The notes under the pieces: model-generated
Databases searched by the model: none
Told to the model about the DNA's origin: nothing
The model's input: the letters and a program-made list of their open reading frames with translations, nothing else
In this document: positions 36,547 through 44,784 of the stretch, piece by piece
Numbering within the stretch: the first letter of the stretch is position 1
How the letters are laid out: the number at the start of each line of letters is the position of its first letter
Program-made: the position numbers and the translations under genes
Source: Planctomycetota bacterium
Lineage (GTDB): Bacteria; Planctomycetota; SZUA-567
Direction: 5' to 3'
Assembly: GCA_020060765.1 (NCBI GenBank)
Contig: JAGUZQ010000069.1
Coordinates: 36,722 to 100,721 of the forward strand
Length of the DNA: 64,000 nt

Positions 36547-37833
36547 ATGTCCGATAATGCCCAGCCCGCGCCGACTCCGTTTATCTACAACCTGTTTCCC
36601 ACCCTGGTGGGTGAAGTCAGCAAATGGCTGCCGCACGTGGAGCGCGCCGCCGACATGGGCTTCAACTGGGTGTTTCTCAATCCCATCCAGATCACCGGAG
36701 CTTCGGGCAGCCTGTACTCGATCCGCGACTATTTCAAGCTCAGTCCCATCCTCTTCCCGCAGGAAACCCCGGAGGAACAGTTTGAGGCGTTCCGGAAGTT
36801 CGTAAAAAAATCGCGTGAACTCGGCGTGGAAGTGATGGTCGACCTGGTCATCAACCACACCGCTTACGACAACCCCCTCACCCGCACCAACCGCAACTGG
36901 TATCGCATCAACGACGATGGCTCCATCAAGAATCCCGGCGCGGCCGACGACCACGCCCCCGGCGGCTACGTGGTCTGGGGCGACCTGTCGGAAATCGACA
37001 ACGAATGCTCGCCGGATCTCCCCAACCTCTACGAATACTGGTGGAAAATGGTGGACATGTTCCTGGATCTGGGCGTGCGCGGATTCCGCTGCGACGCGGC
37101 CTACCAGATCCCGTTCGAGCTTTGGCAGATGCTGATCCGCCGGGCAAAGGAAAAAGCGCCGGACAGCCGCTTCTTCGCCGAAAGCCTGGGCTGCCCCATC
37201 GAGGACACGATCATTCTCGCCGAAGCCGGGCACGACTTCGTCTTTAATTCCGGCAAGTGGTGGGACTATCGCCAGGACTGGTTCACGGGACAACTCTCCC
37301 AATTGTGCGGCAAGACCCGTTCGGTCTGCTTCCCCGAATCGCACGACACCCAGCGCCTGGCCACTGAATGGAACGGCGACATCGACCGCATCAAGCAGCA
37401 CTACCTTTTCACCGCGCTCATCACCAGCGGCATTCTCATCACCATCGGCTTCGAGTACGGCTTCCGGAAAAAGCCGCATGTCGTTCACTCCAACCCGCTC
37501 GACTACGAAGGCGCGAGTTTCGACATCACCGACTTCATCCGCGACGTGAACACGCTGAAGAAGCAGAACCGCGTCTTCCAGGAAGACAACCGGGTGGAGA
37601 AGATCAACTCCGGCAACGGCGACGTGCTGGCCTTGCGCAAGACCACGGTCGACGGCAGGGAGTCTGCGCTGCTGCTGTTCAACCTGACCCAGAATGAAAA
37701 GGAAATCCAGATCGGGACGCTGCTGAAATCCCTGGGCGCGCCGGATATGGCTCCATTCAATGTCGGCGGTTCGTCCAAGGTTCCGACCTCGATCAAGCTG
37801 CGCCGCTGGGGGACTTCGGTTATCAAACTGTAG
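36547..37833 (+). CDS. GH13 alpha-amylase-family enzyme
   Basis: A 428-residue cytosolic protein with a GH13 TIM barrel. The conserved regions are VMVDLVINHTA (region I), VRGFRCDAAYQIP with the nucleophile D183, DSRFFAESLG with the acid/base E212, and CFPESHDTQRLA with the transition-state D267. It is short and lacks an N-terminal starch-binding module, and it has an unusual small C-terminal strand domain. The precise activity (amylase, maltosyltransferase or branching-type) cannot be chosen by sight. The next plus-strand gene is a GH57 branching-type enzyme, so both probably act on a stored alpha-glucan. AGGAGG stands 5 nt before the ATG. Confidence 0.88.
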   Translation: MSDNAQPAPTPFIYNLFPTLVGEVSKWLPHVERAADMGFNWVFLNPIQITGASGSLYSIRDYFKLSPILFPQETPEEQFEAFRKFVKKSRELGVEVMVDLVINHTAYDNPLTRTNRNWYRINDDGSIKNPGAADDHAPGGYVVWGDLSEIDNECSPDLPNLYEYWWKMVDMFLDLGVRGFRCDAAYQIPFELWQMLIRRAKEKAPDSRFFAESLGCPIEDTIILAEAGHDFVFNSGKWWDYRQDWFTGQLSQLCGKTRSVCFPESHDTQRLATEWNGDIDRIKQHYLFTALITSGILITIGFEYGFRKKPHVVHSNPLDYEGASFDITDFIRDVNTLKKQNRVFQEDNRVEKINSGNGDVLALRKTTVDGRESALLLFNLTQNEKEIQIGTLLKSLGAPDMAPFNVGGSSKVPTSIKLRRWGTSVIKL

Positions 37834-37842
37834 GGAGGAGCA

Positions 37843-37979
37843 GGGACTAAGGCTCTAAGGGACTAGGGGACTAGGGGACTAAGGCTCAGGTCGGTGATTT
37901 TCCTGCTTGCCGTAAGTATTCCGCAATCAGGAGCTATCGGTATCGCGCCTGAAAAAAAATCTTAGCCCCTTAGTCCCTA
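37843..37979. repeat. GGGACTA element, copy 2
   Basis: The left end reads GGGACTAAGGCTCTAAGGGA and then CTAGGGGACTAGGGGACTAA, with one internal tandem duplication. The right end, CTTAGCCCCTTAGTCCCT (37961-37978), is an inverted partner. The left end is the same as in the copy at 11496; the interior is unrelated. It lies between the GH13 and GH57 genes and may fold as a long hairpin in their mRNA. Confidence 0.75.
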
Positions 37980-38025
37980 TTAAATTTCTATCACCCTTTT
38001 ACTGGAAGCTGTAATAGGAGAAGTA

Positions 38026-40392
38026 ATGCCCGAATCTGTCGAAGAACCGGCTGATAAAATCACCCCTGACACCGACGCCTGCGCGGACACGACGGAAACG
38101 TCTGAATCGGCGGATAAAGCCGTGTCCTCCACTGACCTGCCGGGACACACCGAGATCGAGCGGCCTTCGGCGGAGAACGCGGAGGACTACCGCGGCGACG
38201 ACGAGACCGGCTTCGACCCGACCCTGAGCCTGCCACCGGAACTGGCGAAAAAGGTAAACGCGGATATACTGACCAGCGTGCCCTATATCGATAATTACTA
38301 TAATCAGACCTATTGCTATCTCGTGCCGCGCGACCCGAAATCCCTCTACGCCATCTGGGAGGTGGGACAATCCACACGCGATTATCTGAAGGAACAATTC
38401 GGCGCCGACTTTTTCAACCACAACCGCCTGATTCTCCGCATCAGCCAGGTCACCGGCATTGAGTTCAGCGGCAAAAACGCCCTCAGCTTTTTCGAGATAG
38501 ACGACCGCCTCGACGACAAGGTCGAATACTGGCTGAACGTCCAGCCCGACAACGACTATATCGCCGAAATCGGCTACCGCGCCAAGGGCACGGAATTTTT
38601 TGAAGTAGTCGCCCGCTCCAACACTGCCCGCGCGCCCAAGGGCTATCCCACCGGGCATGAGCCGCACCGCAACTGGACAAAGATCGAGGTCGATCCCAAC
38701 ACCTTCGTCGTGCCGGTCAAGCCAGAGGACTGGCGTTTCAACCAGTATCATTATTGGAAGGAACGCACCCACGCCGCGCCGGAGGAAAAGGGCTACTGGT
38801 CGCTGGTTCTGCACCAGCACCTGCCATTCGTGCGCCATCCGGAATACCGGGTATCGCTGGAAGAACAATGGTTTTTCGAAGCCGTGGTCAGCGTCTATAC
38901 GCAACTGATAAACATGTTCTGGCGGCTGGAGCGGGACAAGATCGACTTCCGCCTCACCGTCAGCCTGACGCCGTCGCTGCTGGCGATGATGCAAGATCCG
39001 ATGCTGAAAAAACGCGCCTCGGCGCACATCGACCAGTGCATTGCCCTTGCCACCCGCGAACGCGACAACTCCCACGGCGCGCCCTACCACGACACGGTCG
39101 AGCATATCCTGCATAAATTCTGGGTCGCCAAGGAAGTTTTCGACGCCTACGAAGGCGACCTGACGCGGGGCTACCGCGATTTCCAGAATCTGGGCAAGCT
39201 GGAGGTCATCACCTGCCCCGCCACGCACATGCTGCTGCCGCTGTACCTGCACCAGCCGGAAGCCATCCGCGCGGAACTGGCCACCGCCTGCAAGCAGTAC
39301 GAACGCACCTTCGGGCGCGCGCCTCGCGGAATATGGCTGCCGGAGCACGCCTTTACGCCGGGGCTGGACAAGTTCCTAGCCGAATTCGGCATCAAATGGT
39401 TCCTGGTCAACGCCAACGGCATGACCGAAGGCGACACCCGCTCGCAATACGGCACCAACGCCCCCGTCATCACTCCCAATGGAGTCGCCTGTTTCGGCAT
39501 CGACCAGGAGACGCGCAACACCGTCTGGTCGCGCGACGGCGGCTATCCGGGACACCCGAATTACAAGGAATGGTATCGCGACCTGGGGTACGAATCGGAC
39601 TGGGACTATCTGCCGGAGTATTTCAAGACCGCTAACGTCCGCCGCAACACCGGGCTGAAGTATTACCGCATCACCTCCAAGACTTCAGAACTCGGCGACA
39701 AGGATTATTACAAGCCTCTCTGGGCCGAAGGCACGGTACATGAGCAGGCCGGGCAGTTTGTCTACTACCGAGGAGCGCAGGCCAACCACGTCAACCACAC
39801 CTCTGGCACCAAGCCCCATGTCCTCAGCGCCTACGACGCGGAACTGTTCGGGCACTGGTGGGAAGAGGGGCCGCTGTGGCTGGAGTCGGTGTTCCGCAAG
39901 CTCTGCTGCGACCAGGTGGAAGTGCGCCCCGTCACCCCCAGCGAATATCTGGCGGAAAAGCCGGATCACCAGAAACTCATGCCCGGCGCGTCCAGTTGGG
40001 GCAAGAAGGATTATTTCCAGACCTGGGTGGACGGGCGCGAATACCAGCCCAACTGCTGGGTTTACCGCCACTTCTTCCGCCTGCAGGACAAGATGGCGGA
40101 ACTGGCGACGAAACACCTGGAATGCGAGGACGAGCTTGTCATCCGCGCGCTGAACCAGGCGGGACGGTCGCTGCTTCTGGCGGTCGCGAGCGACTGGGGC
40201 TTCCTGATGGAGACGGGCCAGGCGGTGCGCTATTCGGAAATCCAGATCGTCAGCCATATCGCCCGCACGAAAGCTTTACTCGAGCAGATCGAAAAAGGCA
40301 AGATAGATGAAAACTATCTCTGCACCCTGGAATCGGCTGACACGATTTTCCCGTACGAGGATATGGATTACAAGGTGTTCGCGCGGGCATAA
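38026..40392 (+). CDS. DUF4912-GH57 alpha-glucan branching-type enzyme
   Basis: A 788-residue protein. The first about 75 residues are an acidic, Thr/Glu-rich tail. Residues about 85-215 form a DUF4912 domain (YLVPRDPKSLYAIWEV ... RLILRISQVTGIEF). From about 258 a GH57 barrel begins (GYWSLVLHQHLPFVRHP); the nucleophile is E440 in GIWLPEHAFTPG and the acid/base Asp is D604 in AYDAELFGHWWEEGPLW. The C-terminal helical domain (about 680-785) is typical of GH57 1,4-alpha-glucan branching enzymes (DUF1957). Such fusions are seen in PVC-type bacteria. Role: forming alpha-1,6 branches in glycogen-like polymer. No signal peptide. AGGAG precedes the ATG, and a good terminator follows. Confidence 0.9.
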   Translation: MPESVEEPADKITPDTDACADTTETSESADKAVSSTDLPGHTEIERPSAENAEDYRGDDETGFDPTLSLPPELAKKVNADILTSVPYIDNYYNQTYCYLVPRDPKSLYAIWEVGQSTRDYLKEQFGADFFNHNRLILRISQVTGIEFSGKNALSFFEIDDRLDDKVEYWLNVQPDNDYIAEIGYRAKGTEFFEVVARSNTARAPKGYPTGHEPHRNWTKIEVDPNTFVVPVKPEDWRFNQYHYWKERTHAAPEEKGYWSLVLHQHLPFVRHPEYRVSLEEQWFFEAVVSVYTQLINMFWRLERDKIDFRLTVSLTPSLLAMMQDPMLKKRASAHIDQCIALATRERDNSHGAPYHDTVEHILHKFWVAKEVFDAYEGDLTRGYRDFQNLGKLEVITCPATHMLLPLYLHQPEAIRAELATACKQYERTFGRAPRGIWLPEHAFTPGLDKFLAEFGIKWFLVNANGMTEGDTRSQYGTNAPVITPNGVACFGIDQETRNTVWSRDGGYPGHPNYKEWYRDLGYESDWDYLPEYFKTANVRRNTGLKYYRITSKTSELGDKDYYKPLWAEGTVHEQAGQFVYYRGAQANHVNHTSGTKPHVLSAYDAELFGHWWEEGPLWLESVFRKLCCDQVEVRPVTPSEYLAEKPDHQKLMPGASSWGKKDYFQTWVDGREYQPNCWVYRHFFRLQDKMAELATKHLECEDELVIRALNQAGRSLLLAVASDWGFLMETGQAVRYSEIQIVSHIARTKALLEQIEKGKIDENYLCTLESADTIFPYEDMDYKVFARA

Positions 40393-40435
40393 TTCAACCT
40401 AAACCCATTGTTCAAAATACTTTACGTCTATTTAC

Positions 40436-40470
40436 CGGCGCGAGACCATCTGGATTCGCGCCGTTTTTTC
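40436..40470 (+). terminator. Rho-independent terminator after the GH57 gene
   Basis: The stem GGCGCGA (40437-40443) pairs with TCGCGCC (40456-40462) and is followed by GTTTTTTCTTT. The stop codon is about 45 nt upstream. Confidence 0.9.
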
Positions 40471-40501
40471 TTTACCTATAATTATATATACACGTATTAA
40501 T

Positions 40502-40517
40502 TGTTTCACGTGAAACA
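40502..40517. other. parS-like centromere site
   Basis: The sequence is TGTTTCACGTGAAACA, a perfect 16-bp palindrome matching the ParB-binding site of Bacillus subtilis and most bacteria. It stands alone in an intergenic region just after the terminator of the GH57 gene. ParB would nucleate here and spread. parS sites cluster near oriC in most genomes, which suggests this window is in the origin-proximal part of the chromosome. Confidence 0.9.
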
Positions 40518-40944
40518 TTTTTTCAGTGTTGCGACGAAAAAAATGGGGATTGTTTTGGTGGGAAGCTGGAAATTTATTATACGTTTTACGCATAACAGCT
40601 AATCCCGGCAAACCTTTAATCCCCCACTATATCCAAAGGAGAAAACTGGTAGCGGTGTATGCGTCGCGAATTTCGGATTCGGTTGCGAGATATCGGCAAA
40701 AGGTTTCACTTGGGGATATAGAGGTGATGTCTGGCAGTTCGCAAGCGGTGGGAGTTGGTCAGGCGGCGTGGCGCAGGTGATGGCCGAACGGGTATTTGCC
40801 GCCTGCCCCGGTTTCGCTCCAAACGCTGATCGCGTTTTCCGCTAATGTGCCGTGTGCAGAGCACGCGCTTCGGCTGTTCGCCGAAGTCTCCACGCATGGT
40901 CGCGTCTTTGGCGCATGATTATATTGGGACTATGGGCGAATCAC
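40518..40944. other. Intergenic region after the parS site
   Basis: 427 bp without a credible gene. A plus-strand open stretch of 84 codons (40526-40780) has no SD and no recognisable product. A small inverted repeat, CTTCGGC/GCCGAAG (40868-40886), lies about 60 nt beyond the stop of the sigma54 regulator but lacks a T run, so it is at most a weak terminator. Confidence 0.5.
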
Positions 40945-42810
40945 TCAGGGTGTTTCAATACCATATTGTTTCAGTTTGGCGTAGAGGGTGGAGCGGTCGA
41001 TGCCCAGGACTTCGGCGGCTTTTTTCTTGTTGCCGTTGACTTGCGTCAAGACCGCGTCGATGTGCTCACGCTCGACATCGGCGAGGGTGCGCAAGCCTCC
41101 GGCCGCTCCTGGTACGCGCAGGTTTTGCGTGCCGGAAATTTCCGTTGGAAGATCCGACGGGGAAATTTCGCTGCCCCGCGCCAGAATAACCATCCTTTCC
41201 ACGGCGTTACGCAACTCCCGCACGTTGCCCGGCCAGGGATATTTCAGGCACAGGTCGACGACTTCCGCCGACAGAGCCATGTTCGGCCTGCCGCAGCGCT
41301 CGCCGAAAAAGCGGACAAAGTGACGCAACAGCAGCGGCACGTCGGTCGCGCGTTTCCGCAACGGCGGCAACTCCACCATCAGGATATTCAGGCGGTAATA
41401 CAAATCGCGGCGGAATTTGCCTTCCTCCACCTGCCGGGCAAGGTCGCGGTTAGTGGCGGCGACTACCCGGACGTCGATATGCCGCACGCCCGCCTCGCCC
41501 ACGGGAGTGATTTCCCCCTCCTCCAGCACGCGCAGCAGTTTCGCCTGGATCGGCTCCGACAGTTCGCCGACTTCATCCAAGAAGATCGTCCCCCCGTCGG
41601 CGGCGAGGAAGCGTCCGGGACGCGACTTGTCCGCGCCGGTGAAGGCGCCGCGTTCGTGGCCGAACAGTTCCGCCTCGGCCAGGTTTTCCGCCAGCGCCGC
41701 GCAATTGACAATGACGAAGGGCCGGTCGACGCGGGGGCTGGATTTGTGGATGGCGCGCGCGATCAGTTCCTTGCCGGTGCCGCTTTCGCCCAGGATCAGT
41801 ACGCCCGCGTCGGTGGGAGAGGCGCGCTCGATGAAATCGTAAACCTGTCGCAGGGCGTGAGCCTCGCCGACGAAACCTTTCGGGCCGGACAGTTCTGCCT
41901 CCAGCCGGTCACGGCTTTCGCGAAGCTCGGAAATGCGCTTGATATTCAACAGCGCCACGGAACATTGCAACCCCGCGGCGCTGGCCAGTTCCAGTTCCTC
42001 ACCCTTGAAAGGCTCGGCCTCGCCCATGCGGTCGAGGTAAAGCGCGCCCAGCAGTTCGCCGCCCACGATCAGCGGCACGCAGATGGCGGCGGTGATCTGC
42101 CCGGCGGCGACGCTGCGCGCGTCGCGGAAACGCTCGTCCTCACGGAGATTGCTCATAACCGCGATTTTTTCCCGCGCCGCCTGGGTGACGACCGAAGTGG
42201 AATAAGGCAGTTCGTAAATGCGCCGGAGATGCGGTTTCAGTTTCCGTTCAACCGGACGCATACCCTCGTCCTTGCCGGAAAAAAGGAACACGCGGTCAGC
42301 CTGGATGGATTTGGTCAGCCCGTCCTCCAGCGCCTGCGCGAGACTGACCAGGTCGGACGCCTCCTCCGAGACGCGCGCGAGGTCGAGGAGGAAGCGCAGG
42401 TTCTTGACCACGCCGCCCGCCGGGGAAGCGTCATCGCTCAGCAGCGGCAGCGCCTGCGTATCCATGACCTGCAAAATGGTTTCCGGCTCCGGCAAATATT
42501 CGGCGGCGGGAGCAATGCCGCGCAGGATAAAAACCATTTTTGTCTGGCCGACAGAAATTTCGTCGCCGTCCCTGAGTTGGCGTTCGCCCCGGACAGTCGC
42601 GCCGTTGACGATGGTGCCGTTGGACGAGCCCAAGTCGCGCAAAAGGTAGGAGTCGGCTTTCTGGCGGACAATCTCGGCGTGCCTGCGGCTGGAGCGGCTG
42701 TCCTCCAGCTTGACGTCGCAGTCGCCCTCGCGGCCGACGACGTTACTCGGGCGGTCGACGACGTACACGCGCCCCGCGCCCGGCCCCTCGATTATTTCCA
42801 GCGTCGCCAT
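40945..42810 (-). CDS. FHA-GAF-sigma54 activator with Fis-type HTH
   Basis: A 621-residue regulator. The N-terminal FHA domain (residues about 1-95; VVGREGDCDVKL, SSRRHAEI, LRDLGSSNGTIVNG) binds phosphothreonine. A GAF domain follows (about 145-300). The AAA+ domain has Walker A GESGTGKELIARAIH (near 333), the sigma54-contacting GAFTGA in HERGAFTGADKSRPGRF and Walker B GGTIFLDEVGEL. The HTH_8/Fis motif closes the protein (KKKAAEVLGIDRSTLYAKLKQYGI). It should activate sigma54 promoters in response to phosphorylation and a small-molecule signal. The gene is last of a tight minus-strand run starting with the wbpD-like gene. No clear -24/-12 promoter was found here. Confidence 0.95.
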   Translation of the reverse strand: MATLEIIEGPGAGRVYVVDRPSNVVGREGDCDVKLEDSRSSRRHAEIVRQKADSYLLRDLGSSNGTIVNGATVRGERQLRDGDEISVGQTKMVFILRGIAPAAEYLPEPETILQVMDTQALPLLSDDASPAGGVVKNLRFLLDLARVSEEASDLVSLAQALEDGLTKSIQADRVFLFSGKDEGMRPVERKLKPHLRRIYELPYSTSVVTQAAREKIAVMSNLREDERFRDARSVAAGQITAAICVPLIVGGELLGALYLDRMGEAEPFKGEELELASAAGLQCSVALLNIKRISELRESRDRLEAELSGPKGFVGEAHALRQVYDFIERASPTDAGVLILGESGTGKELIARAIHKSSPRVDRPFVIVNCAALAENLAEAELFGHERGAFTGADKSRPGRFLAADGGTIFLDEVGELSEPIQAKLLRVLEEGEITPVGEAGVRHIDVRVVAATNRDLARQVEEGKFRRDLYYRLNILMVELPPLRKRATDVPLLLRHFVRFFGERCGRPNMALSAEVVDLCLKYPWPGNVRELRNAVERMVILARGSEISPSDLPTEISGTQNLRVPGAAGGLRTLADVEREHIDAVLTQVNGNKKKAAEVLGIDRSTLYAKLKQYGIETP

Positions 42811-42814
42811 GGCG

Positions 42815-43576
42815 TTATCTCTTTTTCAGCACCAGCAGCACTTCTTCCGCGTGCAGGTTGTCGTCGCCGCGCAATTCCCGCACCTCGCCTTCGGAAAGGA
42901 CGAAGCCCCGGTCGATCACGACGGCCGCCGCTTCCGCCCAATCCAGAAAATCGTTCAGGGCAAAGAGGTGGATATTGGGGGTATCGTACCACTTGTACGG
43001 CAGCCACTCGGTAATCGGCATCCGCCCGCGCACGGTGAGGTCAAGCCGCACGCGCCAGTAGGCGAAATTGGGAAATGACACAATACCTTTGCGCCCGACC
43101 CGCAGCATTTCGCCCAGCATCAGATCGGGCCGCTTCAGGGTCTGCAGGGTTTCCTCAAGAATGACGTAATCGAAACTGGCATCCCCAAAACCCTTCAAAC
43201 CTGCGTCGAGGTCGCCCTGGAAAACCGGCACGCCGCGCTCCACGCACTCGAACACCTGTGCGAGGTCGAGTTCGATACCTTGCCCGAACACGTTTTTTTC
43301 GCGCATCAGCCGCTCCAGCAGTTTGCCGTTGCCGCAACCGAGGTCTAACACGGAAGCGCCCTTGCCGATTTCCTTTTCGATCAGCGCGTCCTGCCACCGC
43401 GAAACCGGTTCTCCGCTTTCCGTTTTCGCGCGCGGAGCGGAAGACCCCACGTGCTCCAGGAAATCCACGATCTTGGTCGAGCCGATTCCCAGCAGCGAGG
43501 GGTCGATTTTCCCCAGCAGCAGCTTGCCGAGGGCTTGCAGAGACTGCTGATTGACGTTATCCTGTTTCCTGCGCAT
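42815..43576 (-). CDS. metW: Methionine biosynthesis protein MetW
   Basis: A 253-residue SAM-methyltransferase-fold protein. Motif I is SVLDLGCGNGKLLERL (near residue 73), then QGIELDLAQVFECVERG, FQGDLDAGL and FDYVILEETLQTLKRPDLML, all typical of MetW, which pairs with MetX in homoserine acetylation. The C-terminus carries FPNFAYWRVRLDLTVRGRMPIT and KWYDTPNIHLF, strongly conserved in MetW. An additional about 60 N-terminal residues (QQSLQALGKLLLGKIDPSLLG) are longer than usual. It lies one base after metX, coupled in the same operon. Confidence 0.92.
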   Translation of the reverse strand: MRRKQDNVNQQSLQALGKLLLGKIDPSLLGIGSTKIVDFLEHVGSSAPRAKTESGEPVSRWQDALIEKEIGKGASVLDLGCGNGKLLERLMREKNVFGQGIELDLAQVFECVERGVPVFQGDLDAGLKGFGDASFDYVILEETLQTLKRPDLMLGEMLRVGRKGIVSFPNFAYWRVRLDLTVRGRMPITEWLPYKWYDTPNIHLFALNDFLDWAEAAAVVIDRGFVLSEGEVRELRGDDNLHAEEVLLVLKKR

Positions 43577-43577
43577 G

Positions 43578-44771
43578 TTATTTTCCCGCAGCCAAAAAGC
43601 TTTTTAACAATCGCCCCACCGTTTCCGCCTCGACCAGGAAGGCGTCATGCCCGAAGCTGGAAGGCACCTCCACCAGCGACACCGGGCGGTTGCAGCGGCA
43701 GAACGCCAGCGCCAGCTTTCGCGTGTCGGCGGGGGAATACAGCCAGTCGCTGGAGAAAGACACCAGTAGCATCCGCGCTCTGGTTCTGCCGCAAGCCTTC
43801 ACCAGATCCCCCTCTCCCCACTGTTCGGCGGCGTCGTAGTAATCCATCGCGCGCGTGATGTAGAGATAACTGTTGGCATCGAACCGTTCGACAAAAGAAC
43901 GACCCTGATAATCCAGGTAACTCTCGACCGCGAATTCCACGCCGAATCCGAAATCGGGCTTTTCCTTATCCTGCAGGCGGCGGCCGAACTTGTCGATCAT
44001 GCCTTCGTCGGACAGATAGGTGATATGCGCCAGCATCCGCGCGGCGGCAAGGCCATTGTGCGGGCGGGCAGAAGCATGGTAGTAGTCGCCGGCCGCGAAA
44101 TTCGGATCGTTCATGATCGAGTAGCGCCCCACGGCGTTGAAAGCGACGCCTTGAGTGGAAAGCCGCGCCGCCGCCGCCAGGACGACGCAGTTGTCGACCA
44201 TATCCGGATAGGCCAGCGCCCACTCCAGCGCCTGCTGGCCGCCCAGCGAGCCGCCGATTACGGCGTAAATGCGCTCAATGCCGAGTTGATCGAGCAGGAG
44301 TTTCTGCAGCCGCGTCCAATCGCTGACCGTGACAACGGGGAAGCTTATGCCATATTCCTGACCGGTAGCGGGATTGACAGACGAGGGGCCGGTGGTGCCG
44401 TAGCAGCTTCCCAGGTAGTTGGAGCAGATGATGAAATATTTATTCGTGTCCAACGCCTTACCCGGGCCGATAACCGAGTCCCACCAACCGGGCTTGCGCT
44501 TGCGCCAAAGCCGCCCCGAGGCGTCGGCGTTTTTGTCCCAGCCCGCCGCATGGGCGTCGCCGCTAAGGGCGTGGCCGATCAGGACAACATTGTCGCGTTT
44601 ACGCGAAAGCTTGCCGTAACACTCGTATTCGACATCGACGGGGAAAAGCTCCCTGCCGCTTTGCAGTCGGAAGGGATTCTTTTCATCCGCCAGCCGGGCG
44701 ACCTTGGCCTTGATCCAACCGACCGAGGACGCGCTGTCGGGACTATCGTACATTTTTTCATTTTTCGACAT
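43578..44771 (-). CDS. metX: Homoserine O-acyltransferase MetX
   Basis: Acylates L-homoserine in methionine synthesis. It is an alpha/beta hydrolase of 397 residues. The nucleophile Ser is in VIGGSLGGQQALEWA (near residue 170), the catalytic Asp lies in LLVSFSSDWLYSP and the His in SSFGHDAFLVE. DNVVLIGHALSGDAHAAGW matches the conserved substrate-binding region. Enzymes of this group may use acetyl- or succinyl-CoA; which one cannot be told here. The ORF begins MSKNEKMYDSPDSASSVG and is followed by metW. Upstream lies a UDP-sugar dehydrogenase gene 13 nt away, so the methionine pair is embedded in a sugar-nucleotide operon. Confidence 0.95.
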   Translation of the reverse strand: MSKNEKMYDSPDSASSVGWIKAKVARLADEKNPFRLQSGRELFPVDVEYECYGKLSRKRDNVVLIGHALSGDAHAAGWDKNADASGRLWRKRKPGWWDSVIGPGKALDTNKYFIICSNYLGSCYGTTGPSSVNPATGQEYGISFPVVTVSDWTRLQKLLLDQLGIERIYAVIGGSLGGQQALEWALAYPDMVDNCVVLAAAARLSTQGVAFNAVGRYSIMNDPNFAAGDYYHASARPHNGLAAARMLAHITYLSDEGMIDKFGRRLQDKEKPDFGFGVEFAVESYLDYQGRSFVERFDANSYLYITRAMDYYDAAEQWGEGDLVKACGRTRARMLLVSFSSDWLYSPADTRKLALAFCRCNRPVSLVEVPSSFGHDAFLVEAETVGRLLKSFLAAGK

Positions 44772-44784
44772 GGCGGCACATCTC

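Noticed and set aside
40526..40780. Plus-strand 84-codon frame next to parS
   Set aside because: It has no SD, lies between a terminator and a convergent gene, and shows no similarity that I recognise.
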